DNA of 64,000 nt, from contig NZ_JARKPQ010000108.1 in NCBI RefSeq assembly GCF_029975155.1, positions 62,001 to 126,000 on the forward strand, written 5' to 3'. A program made the position numbers and the translations under genes. Source of the DNA: Propionicimonas sp. (GTDB lineage Bacteria > Actinomycetota > Actinomycetes > Propionibacteriales > Propionibacteriaceae). The notes under the pieces are model-generated. The model saw nothing but the letters and a program-made list of their open reading frames with translations, was not told the origin of the DNA and ran no database searches. Positions 1-7,246 of the stretch are shown piece after piece (the first letter of the stretch is position 1; the number at the start of each line of letters is the position of its first letter).

Positions 1-120
1 CGCCGGAGGCATGCGCCGAGCGGCCGAAACAGGAAGCGCGAGGATCCCCGGGGAGGTCCGCGCTGCCTGCAGTCTGCGTGTTCTCGGTGGTCTGTCGGCG
101 CCCCCGGATACGATGAGAGG

Positions 121-1602
121 GTGTTGGCGGCCGACCTCTTGAGCATCGCCGAGAGTGAGCGTGTCGCCGCCCTCGGTGGGCTTGATGCGCGTACGCAGAG
201 TGACTTGGGCCAGTTCTTCACCCCCGCATCCGCGGCTCAGCTGATCGCCTCTGTTTCACGTCTTCCCTCACGCGGAGTCCTGAGGGTGCTCGACCCTGGC
301 GCGGGCTCCGGCGTGCTTGCTGCGGCGTTGGTCGTCCGTGCGCTGTCCGAGCAGCCTGACCTGTCCATCGAGATCGTCGCAATCGAACGCGATCCCGCGG
401 TGATGCCGTATCTCCGGGCAACACTCGCTGCCTGCGAGCGGGTTGGTGGCGGCAGCGTTCGTGCGAAGGCCGTTGAAGCGGACTTCATCCTCGACTCCAC
501 GGGGCTGGACGCGGCGCTCAACATGGAGGGTCGGTTCGACCTGGTGATCGAGAATCCCCCGTACGGGAAGCTGGCGGTGTCAAGCGCGCACCGAGCTGCC
601 ATGCGTTCTGCGGGCATCGATGCGCCGAACTTGTATGCGGCCTTCCTTGCTCTGTCTGTCGCGGCGCTCCGGCCTGGTGGGCAAGTTGTGGCAATCACTC
701 CCCGCTCGTTCTTCAACGGACCGTACTTCGGCGCGTTCCGCGCGCATCTGCTCGATTCGATCGCGCTCGACAGGGTGCACGTCTTCGACTCCCGCTCCAC
801 TGTCTTCGCAGATACGGGCGTGCTTCAGGAGAACGTGATTCTCGCCGGGACTCGCGGTGCCACTCCCGGGGCCGTCGAGCTTTCGGTGAGTCGCGACCAC
901 ACAGACGATATTTCGTCGCGTGTCGTTCCCTATGAGACCGTTGTCTTCCCGGGTGACGCCAACCGCTTCATCCGGCTGGCAACGGATGCTGAGGACACCG
1001 CCGTCGCCGAGTTGGTCCTTTCCCAACCGTGTTCTCTCGCTGATCTGGGCGTTCAGGTCTCGACCGGTCGGGTCGTGGACTTCCGTTCACGGCATGCGCT
1101 GAGCAGTGTCGAGCAGCCAGATGCGGTACCGCTGATCTATCCCGGCAACCTCCGGGATGGCGGCGTGCTCTGGCCGAGGGCGATCCGCAAGCCGCAGTGG
1201 TTCCAGCCAGGTGACGACAAGCATCGCGCGATGCTCTTGCCAGAGGGCTGGTATGCCGTCGTCAAGCGGTTCAGCGCAAAGGAAGAGCGCCGCCGAATCG
1301 TGGCGTCCGTCTGGTCGCCGGTAGACAACCCGGGTGAGGTCGCGTTCGAGAACCACCTCAATGTGTTCCACATCGGTGGCGGCGGGCTCGACGAGGAACT
1401 CGCGAAGGGCATCGCTGTGTGGCTCAACTCGTCGGTGATTGACAAGTTCTTCCGCACCTTCTCCGGCCACACTCAGGTGAACGCCACCGACCTGCGGACT
1501 TTGCGGTTCCCAACAACAGTGGTCTTGCGTGAGCTTGGCCGCAGGCCGGTCGCGTCGCAGGTGGAGGTTGACTCTCTCGTCATGGGGTTGATCGCCGCAT
1601 GA
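121..1602 (+). CDS. N6-adenine DNA methyltransferase of a type II R-M system
   Basis: Methylates adenine in the recognition sequence, protecting host DNA from the nuclease encoded next. The SAM-binding motif DPGAGSGVL lies near residue 60 and the catalytic NPPYG (N6-adenine class) near residue 146; the C-terminal half would be target recognition. At 493 aa it fits BsuBI/PstI-type methylases. The GTG at 121 lacks a spaced Shine-Dalgarno sequence, but TACGAT ends 6 nt before it, suggesting a leaderless start. The stop overlaps the next ATG by 4 nt. Base composition looks lower in GC than the housekeeping genes further on, which suggests acquisition. The target sequence CTGCAG is inferred only from the partner's family. 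Confidence 0.88.
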   Translation: MLAADLLSIAESERVAALGGLDARTQSDLGQFFTPASAAQLIASVSRLPSRGVLRVLDPGAGSGVLAAALVVRALSEQPDLSIEIVAIERDPAVMPYLRATLAACERVGGGSVRAKAVEADFILDSTGLDAALNMEGRFDLVIENPPYGKLAVSSAHRAAMRSAGIDAPNLYAAFLALSVAALRPGGQVVAITPRSFFNGPYFGAFRAHLLDSIALDRVHVFDSRSTVFADTGVLQENVILAGTRGATPGAVELSVSRDHTDDISSRVVPYETVVFPGDANRFIRLATDAEDTAVAELVLSQPCSLADLGVQVSTGRVVDFRSRHALSSVEQPDAVPLIYPGNLRDGGVLWPRAIRKPQWFQPGDDKHRAMLLPEGWYAVVKRFSAKEERRRIVASVWSPVDNPGEVAFENHLNVFHIGGGGLDEELAKGIAVWLNSSVIDKFFRTFSGHTQVNATDLRTLRFPTTVVLRELGRRPVASQVEVDSLVMGLIAA

Positions 1603-2558
1603 GCGAGTTGACCGATGTCGCCGACGAGCGAGTCGAAGATGCCCGATCGATCCTCAAGACGCTGGGCATGGACGCCGAGCGCAGCAACGAGCGTTCCGCG
1701 CTCGTGCTCCTGGCTCTCCTGCGGCTCACACCCACGCAGGCATGGGCGGAGGCGGCCAACCCGATGCTCGGCACGCGGGCCATCATGGACTTCATCCGCG
1801 ACGAGTACGGCAGGGACTATGCGCCGAACACGCGCGAGGCTGTCCGGCGGTTCACGCTCCATCAGTTCGTTGAGGCGGGACTCGTCGTGCCGAATCCCGA
1901 CGAGCCGCAACGTCCGATCAACTCGCCCAAGTGGAACTACCAGGTCACAGCCGAAGCACGGGACGTCCTGCGTGTCTACGGTGCCGACGACTGGCAGGCG
2001 GCAGCAGATCGATACCTCGCCGACCTCCCGGGCATCAAAGCTCGGTACGCGGCCGCGCGCGAGATGGACCGCATCCCTCTCGTGCTTCCGGACGGGTCGA
2101 TCTTCACGCTGACGCCCGGCGGGCAGAACGTCCTGCTCAAGACGATGGTCGAGGACTTCTGCCCCCGCTTCACCCCTGGCGGGCAGGTGCTCTACATCGG
2201 CGACGCGGGCGACAAGAAGGCATTCTTCGAGCGAGAAGCCCTGTCTTCGCTCAAGGTCGAGATCGACGAACACGGGAAGATGCCCGATCTCGTCGTCTAT
2301 CTCCCCGACCGCAACTGGCTCGTTCTGCTGGAAGCGGCCAGTTCCCACGGCCCCGTCGATGCCACGCGTCAAGCCGAACTCGCCGCCCTGTTCGAGGATT
2401 CGACGGCGGGCCTCGTCTATGTGTCCTGCTTCCCCGACCGAGCCGAGTTCCGCAAATACGTCGACAAGATCGCCTGGGAATCCGAAGTATGGTGCGCCGA
2501 CCACCCCACCCACATGATCCACTACAACGGAGAGCGCTTCCTCGGACCATATGACTGA
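1599..2558 (+). CDS. BsuBI/PstI-family type II restriction endonuclease
   Basis: Cuts unmethylated DNA at the site protected by the upstream methylase. At 319 aa it has an N-terminal helical, winged-helix-like region (about 1-130) and a C-terminal nuclease region (about 170-319). The latter contains PDLVVYLPDRNWLVLLEA followed by SSHGP, the acidic-strand and E-x-A/S-GP arrangement typical of BsuBI/PstI enzymes, and ends near YNGERFLGPY. Known members recognise CTGCAG, so that is the likely target, but it is not proven here. ATGA overlap with the methylase gene indicates translational coupling, and no separate controller (C) gene is present. Confidence 0.87.
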   Translation: MSELTDVADERVEDARSILKTLGMDAERSNERSALVLLALLRLTPTQAWAEAANPMLGTRAIMDFIRDEYGRDYAPNTREAVRRFTLHQFVEAGLVVPNPDEPQRPINSPKWNYQVTAEARDVLRVYGADDWQAAADRYLADLPGIKARYAAAREMDRIPLVLPDGSIFTLTPGGQNVLLKTMVEDFCPRFTPGGQVLYIGDAGDKKAFFEREALSSLKVEIDEHGKMPDLVVYLPDRNWLVLLEAASSHGPVDATRQAELAALFEDSTAGLVYVSCFPDRAEFRKYVDKIAWESEVWCADHPTHMIHYNGERFLGPYD

Positions 2559-2624
2559 GGAACTGGCTGCGCGACCCACAGGGCGCACGTGGCACTCGGT
2601 GCTACACCGGGCCACCATGGAGGC

Positions 2625-2891
2625 ATGAGTCTCCCGCACGAGATCAGCCAGCGCGATCTGCGCATGCGTTCGCGCGAGATCATGGACGCCGTTGAGCATG
2701 GCGAGAAGTTCACGGTGACTCGGGACGGGCGTCCGATCGGTGAACTCGTCCCGCTACGACCGCGGCGCTCCGTCCCGGCGGAGGAGTTCCTTGCGGCCAG
2801 TGCGTCCGCGCCACGCGTGGACTACGAGCAGTTCCGTCGCGATCTCGACGTGGTCATCGACCCCTATCTCCACGATCCGTATGAACGATGA
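2625..2891 (+). CDS. Phd/YefM-family antitoxin
   Basis: Predicted antitoxin that neutralises the PIN toxin encoded next and probably represses their shared promoter. The N-terminus has the Phd/YefM pattern: ISQRDLRMRSREIMDAVEHG, then TVTRDGRPIGELVPL. The acidic C-terminal tail would wrap the toxin. I chose the ATG at 2625 because homology begins at MSLPHEISQ; the ORF-track start 36 nt upstream adds an unrelated stretch. The gene is 88 aa and overlaps the toxin start by 11 nt, as is usual for such pairs. It follows the restriction gene by about 65 nt. Confidence 0.85.
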   Translation: MSLPHEISQRDLRMRSREIMDAVEHGEKFTVTRDGRPIGELVPLRPRRSVPAEEFLAASASAPRVDYEQFRRDLDVVIDPYLHDPYER

Positions 2892-3336
2892 GGACGCCGG
2901 CGGCGGGCGCATCCTGCTCGACACCAACGTCGTCATCTTCCGTCGGGACATACCTCCGCGGTACTTCACCGGTGAGGTGAGCATCAGCGCTGTGATCCTT
3001 GCCGAACTCACTGCGGGCGTCCACATGGTGGCGGGCGACGGTCCCGCTGCCATCGAGGAGCGCGCGATCCGCGCCGGTATCCTCCAGCGGACCGAGAATG
3101 AGTTCGATCCGATCCCGTTCGGGGCCGAAGCTGCGCGGATGTTCGGCCGCATGAGCGCTGCGGTCCGTGCTGCGGGACGTACGCCTCGACGTCGACGTGC
3201 CGACCTGATGATCGCGGCAACGGCAGCAGTAGAGGGCATGGCGCTGTACACGATGAATCCCGATGATTTCGTGGGCCTCGACAGGCTCGTGCAGGTGGTG
3301 GCGGTGCCACGTCCGGCACGGGAGAGCGGAAGGTAG
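2881..3336 (+). CDS. vapC: PIN-domain ribonuclease toxin (VapC-like)
   Basis: Probable RNase toxin of a type II toxin-antitoxin module. At 151 aa it is usual for a PIN protein. The acidic metal-binding residues are visible in LLDTNVVI near residue 13, in ILAELTAG near 40, in RRADLMIAATA near 105 and in NPDDF near 125. The true start is the ATG at 2881, inside the antitoxin's last codons; the longer ORF in the track begins in antisense-like sequence. The gene ends 25 nt from the convergent FG-GAP gene, marking the end of the accessory block. Confidence 0.87.
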   Translation: MNDEDAGGGRILLDTNVVIFRRDIPPRYFTGEVSISAVILAELTAGVHMVAGDGPAAIEERAIRAGILQRTENEFDPIPFGAEAARMFGRMSAAVRAAGRTPRRRRADLMIAATAAVEGMALYTMNPDDFVGLDRLVQVVAVPRPARESGR

Positions 3337-3360
3337 TCGGACCCGCCGCCGGTGGCTGAG

Positions 3361-4905
3361 TCACTCGGTGCCGCCGCTGACGGTGCCGATGGTGGCACCG
3401 AAGCGGCTGGCTCCGGCGACCGGGATGGCGCCTCCGGGCACCCAGGCGCGCGGCGCGCCGCCGCCGAACGGGATCACGTCGACCATGCCGCCGGCCACGG
3501 CGGTGTCGTCCGGCACCCCCACCAGCAGGACGCGCTCCGTCGCGCCCGCCACCATGCCGAGGCTGTCGCCGAAGCGGTCACCGGCATGGGCCGCGCCCGG
3601 GACGCCGGGGCTACCCTGCGTCCACACCACGTCCGAGGCGAGGCCGCCCATCGGAAACACCTGGACGAGGCCGGCGTCCGTCCCGGCCGAGGTGTTCTCC
3701 CCGGGCGCGCCCACGGCCAGCCGGGTCTTCGTGTCGGCCAGGCCGGGTGCGATCCAGGCGACCTCGTCACCGAAGGTGTCACCGGGCTGGGCGCTGTCGG
3801 CCACGCCCGCCGTGTCCTGGGTGAGACCCACGCCGGCGTGCACGACGTGGGTGTCCGAGCTGAACAGCTGGACCATCCCCGCGTTCTTGTCCTTGCCGAC
3901 ATCCTCGCCCGGGACGCCGACCGCGATCCGGGACGTGCCACCCACCCGCACGGTGTCCAGGCTGCGGCCGTAGCGATCGCCCGCCTCGGCGACCCCGGGC
4001 ACGCCGGGGGCGTTCTGGCCGAGCGAGGTGCCGACCAGTTCGTCGGCGTAGTAGATGTCCCGGACGAGGATCACGTCCCCGGCGTCCTTCCGGGTGCCGA
4101 CGTCCTCGCCGGGTACGCCGACCGCGCAGTCGATGGTCTCGCCGGAGCCCGCGAGGTAGGTGCAGGACACCGCCGCCCCGAACCGGTCGCCGGCCTCCGC
4201 CACTCCGCCGATCCCCGGGGTGTCCGCCGTGATCCAGAAGCTCTCGGTGCCGCCGTCGTAGGCCGCGCGCACGGCGATCGCCCCGGCGTCGTCGTGGCCG
4301 GAGACGACCGCTCCCGGGACCCCGATCGCCAGCGCGTACGCGTCCGGATCGGGGGTGCCGCCCTGACCGACGTCCTCCACCGCATCCACGGCGAAGCCGA
4401 ACTGGTCACCGGCCGCGGCGACCTGACCGAAACTCGCCTGCGTGTACTGCGTGCTGCCCTCGCCGATCGCGAGACCTGCCGCGCCGCCCCACAGCACCTG
4501 GACCTGGCCCGCGTCCACGACGCCGAGGTCCTCACCGGGGACGCCCACGACGACGTCGGTGTCGTCGTCGCAGTCCAGATCGGCGACGGCGAGGGCACTG
4601 CCGAACCGGTCGCCCGGCTCGGCCACTCCGGCCACGCCGGCCTCACCCTGCCAGAGCACGTCTCTCGCGCCTTCACCGACCCGGCCGTCCGCGTCCCCGT
4701 AGAGCACGACGATGCGTCCCGCCTCCGCGTGGCCGGCCACCGTGGCGGACGGGTCGCCGACCACGGCGTCGGACCTGCCGTCGCCGTTGAAGTCCGAGCG
4801 CACGCCCGGCGCGCAGCCGTCCGCCGCGGCCTGTGCCGGCGCGGTGCTGACGGTGGGCGCTGCCACGAGCAGCGCGATTCCGGTGAGCAGTGCCTGGAGC
4901 CTCAT
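3361..4905 (-). CDS. Secreted FG-GAP repeat (integrin-alpha-like propeller) protein
   Basis: Exported protein of 514 aa with a Sec signal peptide (about residues 1-27, ending near PAQAAADG). It then has DFNGDGRSD, a calcium-loop-like motif, and about seven blocks of the form GVAEPGDRFGSAL...VGVPGEDLG. Those are FG-GAP repeats, which fold into a beta-propeller. No catalytic domain is visible, so a binding or surface role is likelier than an enzymatic one. ATG at 4905 has a good GGGAGGG ribosome site upstream. It lies 63 nt downstream of the helR-like gene on the same strand, so some read-through is possible, though the roles appear unrelated. Confidence 0.82.
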   Translation of the reverse strand: MRLQALLTGIALLVAAPTVSTAPAQAAADGCAPGVRSDFNGDGRSDAVVGDPSATVAGHAEAGRIVVLYGDADGRVGEGARDVLWQGEAGVAGVAEPGDRFGSALAVADLDCDDDTDVVVGVPGEDLGVVDAGQVQVLWGGAAGLAIGEGSTQYTQASFGQVAAAGDQFGFAVDAVEDVGQGGTPDPDAYALAIGVPGAVVSGHDDAGAIAVRAAYDGGTESFWITADTPGIGGVAEAGDRFGAAVSCTYLAGSGETIDCAVGVPGEDVGTRKDAGDVILVRDIYYADELVGTSLGQNAPGVPGVAEAGDRYGRSLDTVRVGGTSRIAVGVPGEDVGKDKNAGMVQLFSSDTHVVHAGVGLTQDTAGVADSAQPGDTFGDEVAWIAPGLADTKTRLAVGAPGENTSAGTDAGLVQVFPMGGLASDVVWTQGSPGVPGAAHAGDRFGDSLGMVAGATERVLLVGVPDDTAVAGGMVDVIPFGGGAPRAWVPGGAIPVAGASRFGATIGTVSGGTE

Positions 4906-4968
4906 GATCCGTCCCTCCCGTTCGACCTGACCTGTCGGAGGGCCGGGTCGTCCCGGAGATACATCCGG

Positions 4969-7116
4969 CTACCCAGTGAGGGCGACCAGTTGCTGCGTGG
5001 TCCGGGTCATGGCGACATAGCGGTCGACGGCGGCCTCGACACCGGTGCCCATGCGGTCCGGATCGACCAGGATCACGAGGTCGAACTCGAGGCCCTTCGC
5101 GGTCTCCGGGGTCAGCGAACGGACGCGATCGGAGCCGGCGAAGCCGGAATCGCCGATGACGCAGGCGGTGCCCTCCGGGTTGCCGGCCAGCCACCGGTCG
5201 AGGATCGCGTCCAGCTCGGACCTCGAACCGTACCGGACGGGCAGGCCGCTGCGACGGATCGAGGTGGGCAGGTCGGCGTCCGGCAGCACCGCCCGGATGA
5301 TCGGCCCCGCCTCGGTCATGATCTCCTCGGGGGTGCGGTAGTTGATCGTCAGTGTGGACCGGGTGATCCGGTCGAACCCGAGTCGCTTGAGCCGCTCCTG
5401 CCAGGACTCGGTGAATCCGCGTCTGGCCTGGGCGCGGTCGCCGACGATGGTGAAGCTGCGGGACGGGCAGCGACTCAGCAACTGCTGCCACTCGGCGTCG
5501 GTGAGTTCCTGCGCCTCGTCGACGATGATGTGCGCGAAGGGGCCGGCCAGCAGGTCCCGGTCGGCCGAGGGCAGCCCCGCCTCGTCCACCAGCGCGGTCC
5601 GCAGGCTCTCCCGCCGCAGGAGCGGGAGCGGGCTCTCCGGATCGTCGTTGGCCGTGAGCAGGTCGTCGACCACCGTGTCCATGTAGGCGCGGTCGGCCTC
5701 GACGGCGAGCGCCCGGCGGCGTTCTCGTCCGAATGCCTCAGGGTCGCCGAGGCGTTGCCGCATGGCGTCCAGCAGGGGCAGGTCGGCGACGGTCCACGGG
5801 GAGCCCTCGGGTCGCCTCAGCGCCCGGACCTCCTCGGGGCTCAGCCAGGGTGCGCACCGGCGCAGGTAGGCGGGCACCGCCCACAGGTCGGCGACCAGCT
5901 CGGGCGCCTCGAGAATCGGCCAGGCCCGCCGGAACGTGTCCCACAGCTCCTCGTGCTGCGACAGCGCGCGCCGCAGCTGCTCGACGGGCACGTCCGGATT
6001 GCCGAAGCTGTCCACGAGGATGTCCAGCAGCGACTCCCAGACCAGGATGCGCGCCTCGTTGTGGGGCGTGCCCGGATCCGGCGCCTCGAACGCTTCGGCC
6101 CAGTCGGCGGCGCTCAGCCACACTTCGCCCCACTCGGTCTCGACGGTCATGCCCGTGGCCGGCGGCTCCTCGTACAGGCCCACCGCGGGCCCGACCGCCC
6201 TCAGCAGCTCGGCCGACGCCTTCAGCCCGGCGACCTCCGGGTCCGGCTCGGGGACGGCCGTGGCTCCCTCGGGGACCAGGTCGCGCAGCGTGCAGGTCAG
6301 TACGCCCTCCTCGTCAAGGCTGGGCAGGACGTCGCTGACATAGGCCAGATAGGGCTGGTGTGGGCCGACGAACAGCAGGCCACCGCCGCGTCCGCTCAGC
6401 CGCGGGTCGGCGTAGAGCAGGTAGGCGGCGCGGTGCAGTGCGACCACGGTCTTGCCGGTGCCCGGCCCGCCGTCCACCACCAGGGCGCCGTGCGAGCCGG
6501 CCCGGACGATCGCGTCCTGGTCGGCCTGGATCGTGGCGAGCACGTCGCGCATGCGGCTCGACCGGCTGGTGCCGAGGCTGGCGATGAAAGCCGAGTTCTC
6601 GTCCAGCGCAAGGTGTTCGTGGCCGTCGCCGGGGACGAGCACCTCGTCCCAGTAGTCGCGGATCCGTCCGTCCACCCAGCGATACCTGCGGCGACTCGTC
6701 AGGCCCATCGGACGGGCCTGGGTCGCCGCGAAGTACGGCTCCGCCGCGGGCGTGCGCCAGTCGAGCAGCAATTGGCGTCCGTCGCGAGCGGCGAGCCCGA
6801 TCCGGCCCACGTAGACCGGCTCGTCCTCGCCGGCCTGGACCATCCGTCCCAGGCACACGTCCAGACCGAACCGGCGCAGCAGGCGGAGTTGCGCCGAGAG
6901 CCGGTGGATCTCCAGATCACGATCCAGCGCACCGCGCCCGCGTCGTCCCGGCGCGCGGCGAAGCTCGTCGAGCCGGGCGGTGAGGTCGGCGACGCGTTGG
7001 TCGAGGCAGCCGGCCACCGCGGCGAAGTGTGCGACGTCCGCACCGATCAGTGCGGCGTCGGTCTTGGCGGCGAGCCGCTCAGGAAGGGTGAAGATGTCCG
7101 TCGCCACGGGTGTCAC
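4969..7116 (-). CDS. helR: HelR/HelD-like RNA polymerase-recycling ATPase (superfamily 1)
   Basis: HelR-type proteins use ATP to displace stalled or rifamycin-bound RNA polymerase and so confer rifamycin tolerance. The 715-aa protein has an N-terminal coiled-coil-like region (about 20-90), Walker A GGPGTGKTVVALH near residue 216, Walker B VDEAQELTDAEW near 540, motif IV NYRTPEE, and motifs V/VI ETAKGLEFDLV and YVAMTRTTQQL at the C-terminus. Unlike UvrD or Rep it has the HelD layout with a large divergent middle. GTG at 7116 has AGGAGG 5 nt upstream. The RAE palindrome at its promoter supports the HelR assignment over a generic helicase. Confidence 0.85.
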   Translation of the reverse strand: MTPVATDIFTLPERLAAKTDAALIGADVAHFAAVAGCLDQRVADLTARLDELRRAPGRRGRGALDRDLEIHRLSAQLRLLRRFGLDVCLGRMVQAGEDEPVYVGRIGLAARDGRQLLLDWRTPAAEPYFAATQARPMGLTSRRRYRWVDGRIRDYWDEVLVPGDGHEHLALDENSAFIASLGTSRSSRMRDVLATIQADQDAIVRAGSHGALVVDGGPGTGKTVVALHRAAYLLYADPRLSGRGGGLLFVGPHQPYLAYVSDVLPSLDEEGVLTCTLRDLVPEGATAVPEPDPEVAGLKASAELLRAVGPAVGLYEEPPATGMTVETEWGEVWLSAADWAEAFEAPDPGTPHNEARILVWESLLDILVDSFGNPDVPVEQLRRALSQHEELWDTFRRAWPILEAPELVADLWAVPAYLRRCAPWLSPEEVRALRRPEGSPWTVADLPLLDAMRQRLGDPEAFGRERRRALAVEADRAYMDTVVDDLLTANDDPESPLPLLRRESLRTALVDEAGLPSADRDLLAGPFAHIIVDEAQELTDAEWQQLLSRCPSRSFTIVGDRAQARRGFTESWQERLKRLGFDRITRSTLTINYRTPEEIMTEAGPIIRAVLPDADLPTSIRRSGLPVRYGSRSELDAILDRWLAGNPEGTACVIGDSGFAGSDRVRSLTPETAKGLEFDLVILVDPDRMGTGVEAAVDRYVAMTRTTQQLVALTG

Positions 7117-7161
7117 GGCTGCCTCCTGCGCTTGAAACCGGACCCGAGTGTGCGCCTTCAG

Positions 7162-7184
7162 GGGGGCCTTGCGGCAAGGCCCCC
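7162..7184 (-). promoter_or_regulatory. Rifamycin-associated element (RAE) upstream of helR
   Basis: A perfect 11-bp inverted repeat, GGGGGCCTTGC / GCAAGGCCCCC around a single G, lies 46 nt upstream of the helR start. It closely matches the RAE described upstream of rifamycin-resistance genes in actinomycetes, which from memory reads GGGGCTTGCGGCAAGGCCCC. The element sits just downstream of the candidate -10, covering about +1 to +22, a suitable position for sensing blocked polymerase or for a repressor. The sequence match is direct; the regulatory role is inferred from the family. Confidence 0.85.
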
Positions 7185-7189
7185 TCTGC

Positions 7190-7219
7190 GTTATATGTTG
7201 GAAATGCAGGCGGAGTCAG
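7190..7219 (-). promoter_or_regulatory. Candidate sigma70-type promoter of helR
   Basis: On the minus strand CTGACT (-35-like, 7214-7219) and TATAAC (-10, 7190-7195) are separated by 18 nt. The predicted start, near 7183, falls at the edge of the RAE. The -10 is strong and the -35 moderate. Confidence 0.5.
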
Positions 7220-7246
7220 ACCGCCGCGTACACTCCTCTCGTCCAG

